A stretch of 6,488 bases of DNA from Opitutus sp. GAS368 (GCA_945861235.1 CAMATV010000194.1:1-6488), one strand, 5' to 3'; positions 1-6,228 are shown, numbered from the stretch's first letter. The notes: generated by a model from the letters alone, not told the origin. Made by a program: numbers and translations.

Positions 1-848
1 ACGAACCGTGCGAGGTCCGCCAGTTCCGCTCGCGATTCGGCCGCCTCCAAGCCTGGTAAGGTCCGCGCACGCCGCAGGTGATGCCAACCGGTCTGCCACC
101 ACAACTCGCGCTCCCGCGCATTCTCAAATCGCGACGGAAATGAAGCCGCCAACGCCAGGTCCGGCGCTTCGCCGCCGAGGAGTCGCTGCAAAAACGCCGA
201 CCACTCCTGCGGCCGCCCAGATTCACTGCGCAGGAACGTGAGGAGCCACACCGCCCCATCGCTCAATTCCACCGGCTCAGTTTCGCCGCGCCGCCACGTG
301 AGCAGCCGATCCAATGCCGGCGGACTTCGTCCAGCCGTCGATTGCTTGAGCGCATCGAGCAGGGCGGGCTCTGCGCGCGTACGCCACCAACCGACGCACG
401 CTTGCTCCAACCAAAGCGGCGCAGCGAGTCGCTCGTTGACACCGTGCCGCGCCACCGCCTGCCGCATCAACAATCCTTGTACGAGCGCGCGCCGCACAAA
501 TAGCTCAGGTGTCGTGGCGTCCCACCGCACCCGCACCGAGACCACTCCGCCCACTTCGACAAACACCCGAAAGGGCACCGGCTCAGCCCACTCCTTCGAC
601 GGGATGAGTCGCACGAACACGGGCGACGGAAACGCCTCCGGTAAGGCCAGCGGCCCCGCGAGCAGCTGCCAGGCCTCCGTGGCTTGGGCGACGACCCGTT
701 GCGCACCGCCGACGTCCACCGCCGCAACTTCGAATCGTCCCGGCGCAGACTGAAACAGGACCGGCAAAGGCGGACCACTGGCGGCGGGACCCCACGCGGT
801 CGCGGAGATCGCCACGAGGCCGAGGGCCAGTAACCGAATCCGCTTCAC
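1..848 (-). CDS. Secreted protein of unknown function, gluzincin-like layout without zinc motif (partial, C-terminus off the left edge)
   Basis: An uninterrupted 282-codon frame reads leftward from a GTG at 848-846 and leaves the window without a stop. The GTG overlaps the TGA of the preceding gene as GTGA (848-845), the usual sign of translational coupling, which is why I choose this start despite no clear Shine-Dalgarno. The N-terminus (KRIR, then LLALGLVAISATA) is a typical Sec signal peptide with a plausible cut after ATA, residue 18, so the protein is probably periplasmic or exported. Residues about 115-235 recall the peptidase-MA/gluzincin arrangement: a helix where HExxH would be (RRALVQGLLMRQA, 119-131), then PLWLEQA (144-150) resembling the P-x-W-L-x-E-G segment with the third ligand Glu, then a helical AVWLLTFL stretch and a LLGGEAPDLALAASF segment. 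No HExxH is visible, so if the fold is right it is probably not an active metalloprotease. The frame is clear; the fold is my inference and the function is unknown. Confidence 0.75.
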   Translation of the reverse strand, partial: MKRIRLLALGLVAISATAWGPAASGPPLPVLFQSAPGRFEVAAVDVGGAQRVVAQATEAWQLLAGPLALPEAFPSPVFVRLIPSKEWAEPVPFRVFVEVGGVVSVRVRWDATTPELFVRRALVQGLLMRQAVARHGVNERLAAPLWLEQACVGWWRTRAEPALLDALKQSTAGRSPPALDRLLTWRRGETEPVELSDGAVWLLTFLRSESGRPQEWSAFLQRLLGGEAPDLALAASFPSRFENARERELWWQTGWHHLRRARTLPGLEAAESRAELADLARF

Positions 849-1546
849 GGCATGGTCAGTTTCAGCGTGCTCCCATCGACCGTGAGGCTCGCCAACCTCG
901 GCCACGCCGCCGCGATGTCTTCGGTCAGCGTCTGCGAGCTCAGAAATTTCTTCGTCACATACGTCGAAGCATAAGGCAGACGCTGAACCGGACAGGACCC
1001 GATGAGGACCGTCTCCGGCTCGAACACGAAGGCCTGACCTTTTTTCGCAAACCGCCCCTGCGCCTGCACCACGACGCGCCATTGCTCCCCCAGCGCACTG
1101 ATCGTCACCGGAAGCCCAATGTGTACGACCCCCGTGCGGATCCGGAAGTTCAGGGTGCCCGCCGTGAGAAATTCTTTGGACGCAGCCACTGCCGGCGCAG
1201 CTTTCTCACGGGGTTTCGGTGCCGCCGCCGGCACGGCCACGGGCTTGGCCGACACGACCAACGCGTTCAGCTCGTCCTCGGTAAACGAGAGAACTCCCGT
1301 TGCCCCCTGGGTAAAAGATTTTCGTTTGGCCGCGGCCTGCTTCCCTTTGTTGGTATCGCGCGAGCCCTCGATAAAATAGGTCACGCCCGCAACCGGCTCC
1401 TTCGGCAGCTCTTTCACGGTGACCGTCGGCTTTAACACCAGGGCCAGCGCGCCGAGCACCGCACCCAACACCACGCTCAAGGCCGCGCCGAGGATGACCT
1501 CGCCCCAACCCGAGGTCGGTGGTGCTCGATCAATTTTTTTGCTCAT
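845..1546 (-). CDS. Membrane-anchored protein of unknown function, 233 aa
   Basis: I do not recognise this as a named family. A short polar N-terminus (about 16 residues, Lys/Arg-containing) is followed by one strongly hydrophobic Ala/Leu/Val segment at residues 17-39, best read as an uncleaved signal anchor that leaves the rest outside the inner membrane. Residues 40-95 hold a small region ending in LSFTEDELNAL. An Ala/Pro/Lys-rich linker follows (about 101-122), then a beta-rich C-terminal part (125-233) with alternating hydrophobic strands (TLNFRIRTGVVHIGLPVTI, WRVVVQAQGRF, FVFEPETVLIG) and one Cys (C185) in GSCPVQRLP. The ATG at 1546 is used; it lacks a Shine-Dalgarno. It lies 15 bp after the FmdB-type gene and overlaps the next gene by 4 bp, so the three are probably co-transcribed and this protein may act in the envelope together with the secreted product downstream. 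Confidence 0.82.
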   Translation of the reverse strand: MSKKIDRAPPTSGWGEVILGAALSVVLGAVLGALALVLKPTVTVKELPKEPVAGVTYFIEGSRDTNKGKQAAAKRKSFTQGATGVLSFTEDELNALVVSAKPVAVPAAAPKPREKAAPAVAASKEFLTAGTLNFRIRTGVVHIGLPVTISALGEQWRVVVQAQGRFAKKGQAFVFEPETVLIGSCPVQRLPYASTYVTKKFLSSQTLTEDIAAAWPRLASLTVDGSTLKLTMP

Positions 1547-1561
1547 GGGGAAAACGCAACG

Positions 1562-1897
1562 CTACTTCTTGGCCGACTTCGATGCCTTGACCGGTGCGGC
1601 CGGTGCGGCCGGGGTGGCCGGCGTGCTCGTCGCAGGTTTGCTATCACTGGTTTTACTCTCGCTCGACGAGGCCTTGGAGTCACTGCCACCGTCTTTGTGC
1701 GGCGTGCCTTTCTTCGTCTTGTAGTCGGTGATGTAAAACCCCGTGCCCTTGAAGATCAGTCCAGCGCCACCGCCGACGAGACGCTTGACGCCGGTTTTCT
1801 TGCATTTCGGGCACTTCTTGAGGGGTTCGTCGAGCATCGACTGAAACTGCTCAAATTCGTGGCCGCACTTAGGGCAGGCATACTCGTAGGTTGGCAT
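1562..1897 (-). CDS. FmdB-type zinc-ribbon protein with low-complexity tail, 111 aa
   Basis: The first 60 residues match the FmdB/CxxC_CxxC_SSSS putative regulatory zinc-ribbon family: MPTYEYACPKCGHEFE at the start, paired cysteines C8/C11 and C29/C32 that should bind one zinc ion, and the typical GGGAGLIFKGTGFYITDY segment (about 42-59). The family is often called a regulator, after a formamidase-linked gene, but its real role is not settled. From about residue 66 the protein becomes a Ser/Thr/Ala/Pro/Lys-rich, probably disordered tail ending in APAAPAAPVKASKSAKK; such tails vary in length within the family. The ATG at 1897 gives the canonical MPTYEY start. The gene diverges from the prenyl synthase gene across a 123-bp intergenic region and heads a likely three-gene operon. 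Family assignment is firm; the biological role is unknown. Confidence 0.92.
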   Translation of the reverse strand: MPTYEYACPKCGHEFEQFQSMLDEPLKKCPKCKKTGVKRLVGGGAGLIFKGTGFYITDYKTKKGTPHKDGGSDSKASSSESKTSDSKPATSTPATPAAPAAPVKASKSAKK

Positions 1898-2020
1898 GGT
1901 TTGGATCGAGCGTCGTTATGGGTACGCTCCCACGCCTTGGCGAGTGTGTTTAACAACGCGCTCTTTCGGCCGGCAAATTTGTTTGATGACCGCCGTGAAC
2001 CGCGCGCTACTCGCCACCCG
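1898..2020. promoter_or_regulatory. Divergent intergenic region (FmdB-type gene / ispA)
   Basis: These 123 bp separate two divergent starts, so promoters for both directions must lie here or within the neighbouring gene ends. The part around 1945-1990 is the most AT-rich of the stretch (TTTAACAA, CAAATTTG). On the minus strand a weak TTGCCG / 17 bp / TTAAAC pair can be drawn, but the match to sigma-70 consensus is poor and I do not claim it as the promoter. Neither start codon has a recognisable Shine-Dalgarno. A small palindrome (cgccttggcg, about 1934-1943) is visible. Confidence 0.4.
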
Positions 2021-2926
2021 ATGGACTTCGCCGCCGAACTCAAACGCCACGTCGCCCGCCTCGAACAGGGTCTCGACCTCCACCTGCCGGCCGCGACGAC
2101 CCGCCCCGCCCGCCTCCACACCGCGATGCGCTACACTCTCGCGGCCGGTGGAAAACGCCTCCGTCCCGTGCTCGTGCTCGCGACCGCCGAACTTTTTCAA
2201 TCGGTAGCGGCGAACGCCCGCGAGCCGACGGATCCGCTCCCCGCTGCCGTCGCGATTGAGTGCCTCCACACCTACTCGCTCATCCACGACGACCTGCCGT
2301 GCATGGACAACGACGACCTCCGCCGCGGCCGTCCCACCGCGCACAAACAATTCGACGAACCGACCGCGCTCCTCGCCGGCGACGCGCTGCTCACGCACGC
2401 CTTCGCTTTGCTCGCCGAGGGCTACGCCGGGCAACCCACCCTCGCCCACGCGCTGATCCGCGAACTCGCCGACGCCGCAGGCAGCCGCCGCCTCATCGGC
2501 GGCCAGATGGAAGACTTGCTCGCCGAAAAAAAATCCGACGCCACTGCGGAAGAGCTCGAGTTTATCCATCTTAACAAAACGGCCGCGATGATCGAAGCCG
2601 CACTCGTGATGGGCGGCCTTTTGGGCGGCGAGCGGCCCGGCCCCACCCTCGCCCTCCTCCGTCGCGCGGGCCGCCACCTCGGTTTGGCGTTTCAAATCAT
2701 CGACGACATCCTCGACGCCACGGCCGATACCGCGACGCTCGGGAAAACTGCGGGGAAGGACGCGAAGGCCGACAAGACGACATTCGTAAAACTCCACGGC
2801 CTCGAAGCCTCGCGGCGTTTCGCGGCGGAGTTGTCGGCGGCGGCGCGCTCCGCGCTTGTTACGTTACCAGGCGACAAATCGTTTCTCTTCGCGCTCATCA
2901 CGGCAATGGCCGCGAGGTCGAGTTAA
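2021..2926 (+). CDS. ispA: Short-chain polyprenyl diphosphate synthase (farnesyl/geranylgeranyl type), 301 aa
   Basis: This enzyme condenses IPP with DMAPP/GPP in the cytoplasm to make FPP (possibly GGPP), the precursor of undecaprenyl carrier lipid, quinone tails and hopanoids or carotenoids. Visible motifs, in order, are GGKRLRP (43-49, diphosphate binding), the first Asp-rich motif with the DDx4D spacing of bacterial FPP synthases (D90, D91, D96 in HDDLPCMDNDDLRRGRP), GDALL (120-124), GGQMEDL (160-166), the Lys of NKTAAM (186), and the second Asp-rich motif QIIDDILD (225-232). Tyr85, five residues before the first motif, matches IspA-type FPP synthases, whereas plant GGPP synthases commonly have Met there; product length is therefore probably C15 but not proven. 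The 301-aa length fits the family. The same frame is open upstream to 1697, but that part is antisense to the FmdB-type gene; ATG 2021 gives the normal N-terminus. It converges on tpiA. Confidence 0.94.
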   Translation: MDFAAELKRHVARLEQGLDLHLPAATTRPARLHTAMRYTLAAGGKRLRPVLVLATAELFQSVAANAREPTDPLPAAVAIECLHTYSLIHDDLPCMDNDDLRRGRPTAHKQFDEPTALLAGDALLTHAFALLAEGYAGQPTLAHALIRELADAAGSRRLIGGQMEDLLAEKKSDATAEELEFIHLNKTAAMIEAALVMGGLLGGERPGPTLALLRRAGRHLGLAFQIIDDILDATADTATLGKTAGKDAKADKTTFVKLHGLEASRRFAAELSAAARSALVTLPGDKSFLFALITAMAARSS

Positions 2927-2927
2927 C

Positions 2928-3023
2928 GTGGGAGCGCGACCGCCCCCGGTCGCAACTCCGAACAGATCCCGGCTCCGAAACGATCACCGTAGGCCATGCG
3001 ACCGGGGGCGATCGCACGCCCAC
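2928..3023. repeat. REPIN-like inverted repeat between ispA and tpiA
   Basis: Arms at 2928-2954 and 2997-3023 are inverted copies matching at 24 of 27 positions, around a 42-bp centre. Each arm also folds by itself: arm one has a perfect 7-bp stem (gcgaccg 2936-2942 with cggtcgc 2947-2953, loop cccc), and arm two has the same with one mismatch (2998-3004 with 3009-3015). Paired, inverted, individually palindromic units in an intergenic space are the architecture of REP doublets (REPINs). The element fills 96 of the 102 bp between the two convergent stop codons. There is no T-run after the hairpin, so it is not a classical intrinsic terminator, but the structure could block read-through or protect both mRNA 3' ends. 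Whether the family is repeated in the genome cannot be seen here. Confidence 0.75.
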
Positions 3024-3028
3024 CGCGC

Positions 3029-3799
3029 CTACTTCGCCGCCGCTGCTGCGGTGACGAGTTCCACGAAGCTCCGCGCCTCGAGGGCCGCGCCGCCGATGAG
3101 GCCGCCGTCGATATCTTTTTGGGCGAGTAACTCGGGCGCATTCGCGGGCTTCATTGAGCCGCCATAAAGGATGCGCACCTTTTGCGCCACGGGCTCGGTG
3201 AAGAGCTTCGTGAGCAGACTGCGGATGAACGCATGCACCTCTTGCGCCTGCTCGGTCGTGGCCACCTTGCCGGTGCCGATCGCCCAGACGGGCTCGTAGG
3301 CGATCACGACGCTCGGCGCCAAGTCCTTGCTCACCCCGTCGAGACCAGCTTCGAGCTGCGTTTGGACGATCTTGAGCGTTAAACCAACCTCGCGCTCACC
3401 GAGCGATTCACCGACACACAGAATGGGCTTCAGTTGGTTCTTCAGCGCGGTGAGCACCTTCTTGTTAACGAACGCGTCCGTCTCGCCAAAAAGCGCCCGG
3501 CGCTCGCTATGGCCCAAAATGACATGCGTCGTAAAGAGCGCGCGTAACATTGGCGCGGATACTTCACCGGTGTAGGCACCGTTCGCCTCGGGGTGCATAT
3601 TTTGTGCGCCGAGTTTCAACGTGGAGCCTTCGATGGCCTTGCCGACCGTCTCGATCGACGTGAACGGCGGGCACACAACGACGTCGACGTCGGTCTGGCG
3701 GCCGACGGAGGCGACGAGGTCGGCCACGAGCGTGAGCGCGTCAGCCGAGGTCTTGTTCATCTTCCAATTGCCAGCGATGAGTTTCTTGCGGGAGATCAT
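3029..3799 (-). CDS. tpiA: Triosephosphate isomerase, 256 aa
   Basis: TpiA interconverts dihydroxyacetone phosphate and glyceraldehyde 3-phosphate in the cytoplasm, feeding the GAPDH encoded upstream. The TIM-barrel signatures are complete: GNWKMN with N11 and K13, the electrophile His97 in GHSERR (96-101), the catalytic base Glu169 in AYEPVWAIGTGK (167-178) followed by the loop-6 region, YGGSM (212-216) and IGGAALE (235-241) for phosphate binding. Length 256 is normal for the bacterial enzyme. The segment MHPEANGAYTGEVSAPML (68-85) is of ordinary bacterial type. The ATG at 3799 gives the standard N-terminus; no Shine-Dalgarno is seen in the 12 bp after the pgk stop, so translation may be coupled to pgk. 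It is the last gene of the gap-pgk-tpiA cluster, converging on ispA. Confidence 0.98.
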   Translation of the reverse strand: MISRKKLIAGNWKMNKTSADALTLVADLVASVGRQTDVDVVVCPPFTSIETVGKAIEGSTLKLGAQNMHPEANGAYTGEVSAPMLRALFTTHVILGHSERRALFGETDAFVNKKVLTALKNQLKPILCVGESLGEREVGLTLKIVQTQLEAGLDGVSKDLAPSVVIAYEPVWAIGTGKVATTEQAQEVHAFIRSLLTKLFTEPVAQKVRILYGGSMKPANAPELLAQKDIDGGLIGGAALEARSFVELVTAAAAAK

Positions 3800-3811
3800 G
3801 ATAGTTGGATT

Positions 3812-5056
3812 TTAGTTTTCGAGGAACGCCACACCGGGAAGCACTTTGCCCTCGAGGAACTCGAGGCTAGCGCCGCCGCCGGTGGAGCAGTGAGTGACTT
3901 TTTTCGCGACCCCAAACTTCTTCGCCGCCGTCGCGGTGTCACCGCCACCGACAATCGTCGTGGCACCCGCCACCGTCGCTTCGGCGATCGCCTCAGCCAT
4001 GGCCTTGGTCGCAGTCGCAAACTTTTCAAATTCGAAGACCCCGGCCGGACCGTTCCAGATGATCGTCTTGGAGGAGAGAATCGCCGCGCGGTAGAGGGCG
4101 ATGGACTTGGGGCCCGCGTCAAGGCCGCCCCAACCGTCAGGAATACCCGTCGCGATTTCCGCGGTCTGCGTATTCGCATCCGGCGCGAATCGATCGGCAC
4201 AGAGGAAGTCGACCGGGAAGATCAGTTCGACACCGCGGGCCTTGGCCTTCGCCGTGAGCTCACCCACGATCTTGGCACCCTCCGCATCGAAGAGGCTCGT
4301 GCCAATCGGCATCCCGTGCAGCTGCTTGTAGAACGTGTAAGCCATGCCGCCGCCGATGATGATCTTGTCGGCCTTCTCGATCAGATTGTGGATGAGCGGA
4401 ATCTTGTCCGCGATCTTGGCCCCGCCGAGAATAGCCAATAGGGGCCGGTCAGGCGTTTCGAGTACTTTGGCAAACGCCTTGAGTTCGGCCTCCATCAGAA
4501 AGCCGGCCGCCTTCACCGGCAGCGCCACGCCGACCATCGACGAGTGCGCGCGGTGCGCGGTGCCGAAGGCATCGTTCACAAAGACGTCGCCGAGCTTCGT
4601 CAGCGAAGCGCGGAAAGCCGCGACCGCCGCTGGATCGGCCTTCTTGGACGTGCCGTCCTCGAGCTTCACCTTGCCCTCTTCCTCGATGTGAAAGCGGAGA
4701 TTCTCCAACAAGACGACACTCCCGGGCGCGATCTTCGCGCAGGCCGCTTCGACTGCCGGGCCGACGCAGTCATCGATAAACGTCACGGATTTTCCGAGCA
4801 GTTTCTCGAGTTCCACAGCCACAGGCTGGAGGGAAAATTTCGCGATCTTCTGACCGTCGGGACGGCCGAGGTGCGACATGAGGACGACGGACGCGCCGCG
4901 CTCGAGCGCAAACGTGATCGAGGGCAACGCGGCCGCGATGCGCGCCGTGTTGGTGATCGCGCCGGTCTGTTTGTCCTGCGGGACGTTGAAATCGACGCGC
5001 ATGAGCACGCGTTTGCCGGCGAGGTCGAGGTCGCGGATGGATTGGAATTTGGGCAT
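3812..5056 (-). CDS. pgk: Phosphoglycerate kinase, 414 aa, eukaryote-like sequence type
   Basis: Pgk transfers phosphate from 1,3-bisphosphoglycerate to ADP, the first ATP-forming step of lower glycolysis. All family signatures are present: RVDFNVP (20-26), SHLGRP (61-66), ENLRF (118-122), NDAFGTAHRAHSS (161-173), ILGGAKIADK (209-218), GGGMAYTF (235-242), WNGPAGVFE (334-342), GGGDTA (370-375) and STGGGASLE (391-399), in the usual two-domain order. At 414 residues it is longer than many bacterial PGKs (about 390-400), largely through residues about 124-150 (EEEGK...AAFRASL), which match from memory the segment typical of animal and fungal PGK. The start at 5056 yields the normal N-terminus. 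No clear Shine-Dalgarno precedes it, and a terminator-like hairpin separates it from gap. tpiA follows after 12 bp. Confidence 0.98.
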   Translation of the reverse strand: MPKFQSIRDLDLAGKRVLMRVDFNVPQDKQTGAITNTARIAAALPSITFALERGASVVLMSHLGRPDGQKIAKFSLQPVAVELEKLLGKSVTFIDDCVGPAVEAACAKIAPGSVVLLENLRFHIEEEGKVKLEDGTSKKADPAAVAAFRASLTKLGDVFVNDAFGTAHRAHSSMVGVALPVKAAGFLMEAELKAFAKVLETPDRPLLAILGGAKIADKIPLIHNLIEKADKIIIGGGMAYTFYKQLHGMPIGTSLFDAEGAKIVGELTAKAKARGVELIFPVDFLCADRFAPDANTQTAEIATGIPDGWGGLDAGPKSIALYRAAILSSKTIIWNGPAGVFEFEKFATATKAMAEAIAEATVAGATTIVGGGDTATAAKKFGVAKKVTHCSTGGGASLEFLEGKVLPGVAFLEN

Positions 5057-5087
5057 GGCTGATGAGTGGCGAGGAATGAGGAGCGGG

Positions 5088-5146
5088 TAGAAAAAAAGAA
5101 GCGAGTAGCGGTGGCGGATTCGCGGCGTTGCTGCTCGCTACTCGCT
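5088..5146 (-). terminator. Intrinsic terminator or attenuator between gap and pgk
   Basis: On the transcribed (minus) strand, an 11-nt arm agcgagtagcg (5146-5136) pairs perfectly with cgctactcgct (5110-5100) across a 25-nt loop, followed at once by tctttttttct. This is the layout of a Rho-independent terminator, about 40 nt after the gap stop. The 5' arm is made from the heptamer tandem repeat, so the same arm is also available at 5153-5143 and 5160-5150 with longer loops. Because pgk starts only about 30 nt after the T-run and is otherwise clustered with gap, partial read-through that lowers pgk-tpiA expression relative to gap is the likeliest role. Efficiency cannot be judged from sequence. 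Confidence 0.65.
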
Positions 5147-5161
5147 ACTCGCTACTCGCTA
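5134..5161. repeat. Heptamer tandem repeat, 4 perfect copies
   Basis: Four uninterrupted copies of ctcgcta run from 5134 to 5161, in the intergenic space just after the gap stop codon. On the gap/pgk mRNA strand the unit reads tagcgag. The unit is 7 bp and noncoding. An inverted copy lies at 5100-5110 and forms the other arm of the terminator-like hairpin. Confidence 0.9.
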
Positions 5162-5167
5162 CGATTC

Positions 5168-5182
5168 AGCGCCCGGGGCGCT
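5168..5182. repeat. Short inverted repeat at the gap stop codon
   Basis: The arms agcgccc and gggcgct flank a single central g, giving a perfect 7-bp inverted repeat. It touches the last base of the gap TAA. It is not followed by a T-run, and the loop is too tight for all pairs to form, so a 5-bp stem is realistic. It may protect the 3' end of the gap message; that is inference. Confidence 0.4.
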
Positions 5183-6228
5183 TAGATCCCGGCGGCGATC
5201 TTCTTGGTGAGATCGACGACGCGATTGGAATAACCCCACTCGTTGTCATACCACGAGATGAGCTTGAAGAACTTGCTGTTCAGCTCGACACCCGAACCCG
5301 CGTCAAAGATCGACGAATGTTTGTCGTGGATGAAGTCACTCGAGACGACTTCGTCGCTGGTGTAGGCGAGGATGCCCTTCAAGTAAGTCTCGCTGGCGTT
5401 TTTCATCGCGGCGCAGATTTCCTTGTAAGAGGTCTCCTTGGTGGTGCGCACGGTGAGATCGACGACCGAGACGGTCGGGGTCGGCACGCGGAAGGCCATG
5501 CCGGTGAGCTTGCCCTTCACCTCGGGGCACACGAGCGCGGTGGCCTTAGCGGCACCCGTCGTCGACGGGATGATGTTCTGCGCCGCGGTGCGGCCGCCCT
5601 TCCAATCCTTCTTCGACGGACCGTCGACGGTCTTCTGCGTCGCGGTGTAGGAGTGAACGGTGGTCATGAGACCTTCGTCGATGCCAAAGCCTTCCTTGAG
5701 GAGCACGTGCACGATCGGCGCGAGGCAGTTCGTGGTGCAGGACGCGTTGGAAATGATGTGATGCACCGCCAAATCGAGCTTCTGATCGTTCACGCCCATC
5801 ACGACGGTGATGTCTTCACCCTTCGCCGGAGCGGAGATGATGACCTTCTTGGCCCCGGCGGTGATGTGGCCCTTGGCCTTGTCGGCTTCAGTGAAGAGAC
5901 CGGTCGACTCGATCACGAGCTGGACACCCAGTTTGGCCCAAGGGAGCTCGGCGGGAGACCGCGCGGAAACCACGAGGATTTCCTGGCCGTTGACGATGAG
6001 GACGTCGTCCTCGATCTTGTCAGGCGAAGACTTCTTGGAGCTCACGGTACCGGCGAACTTGCCCTGCGTAGAGTCATACTTGAGCAGGTAGGCAAGGTTG
6101 TCGGCGGGGACGATGTCTCCGACGGCGACGACGTCGAGCGTCGTTCCGAGCAGGCCCTGTTCCACGAGTGCGCGGAAAACCAGGCGACCGATGCGACCGA
6201 AACCGTTGATTGCGACTTTTACTGCCAT
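5182..6228 (-). CDS. gap: NAD-dependent glyceraldehyde-3-phosphate dehydrogenase, 348 aa
   Basis: Gap oxidises glyceraldehyde 3-phosphate with NAD and phosphate to 1,3-bisphosphoglycerate in the cytoplasm. The Rossmann motif NGFGRIGR (8-15) and Asp38 (VAVGD, the residue that holds the NAD ribose and disfavours NADP) support NAD use. The catalytic site is intact: Cys164 in SNASCTTNC (160-168) and His192 in TTVHSYTATQ (189-198). TVDGPSKKDWKGGR (200-213), STTGAAKA (222-229), FRVPTP (246-251) and SWYDNEWGYS (325-334) are all present. The length exceeds E. coli GapA (331), partly through an insertion around 63-75 (KKSSPDKIEDD). The KDW-GGR signature places it in the GapA/GapC group rather than the Bacillus-type group. 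The ATG at 6228 has a GGAG nine bases upstream, the only good Shine-Dalgarno in the window, which fits a highly translated first gene. Confidence 0.98.
   Translation of the reverse strand: MAVKVAINGFGRIGRLVFRALVEQGLLGTTLDVVAVGDIVPADNLAYLLKYDSTQGKFAGTVSSKKSSPDKIEDDVLIVNGQEILVVSARSPAELPWAKLGVQLVIESTGLFTEADKAKGHITAGAKKVIISAPAKGEDITVVMGVNDQKLDLAVHHIISNASCTTNCLAPIVHVLLKEGFGIDEGLMTTVHSYTATQKTVDGPSKKDWKGGRTAAQNIIPSTTGAAKATALVCPEVKGKLTGMAFRVPTPTVSVVDLTVRTTKETSYKEICAAMKNASETYLKGILAYTSDEVVSSDFIHDKHSSIFDAGSGVELNSKFFKLISWYDNEWGYSNRVVDLTKKIAAGI

Noticed and set aside
238..753. Plus-strand frame of 171 codons at the left edge, and minus-strand frames at 467-778 and 583-795
   Set aside because: Their Ser/Thr/Arg-rich or Arg/Cys-rich translations look noncoding. 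The minus frame from GTG 848 is open throughout, has a signal peptide and is coupled to the gene before it.
1591..1625. Repeated ggtgcggcc units near the end of the FmdB-type gene
   Set aside because: They encode the Ala/Pro repeats of the disordered tail, so they are explained as low-complexity coding sequence rather than a separate repeat element.
2005..2014. The ten bases cgctactcgc before ispA, also found in the heptamer repeat after gap
   Set aside because: A single short match in GC-rich DNA with no hairpin partner or tandem copies here; probably chance.
1697..2020. 108-codon N-terminal extension of ispA
   Set aside because: The extension overlaps the FmdB-type gene antisense. The protein from 2021 already has the normal length and N-terminus.
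1916..2797. Minus-strand frame of 293 codons opposite ispA
   Set aside because: It is an antisense shadow of the prenyl synthase, whose motifs are complete on the plus strand.
3593..4441. Plus-strand frame of 282 codons across the tpiA start and pgk end
   Set aside because: It is antisense to two well-supported genes and has no recognisable protein features.
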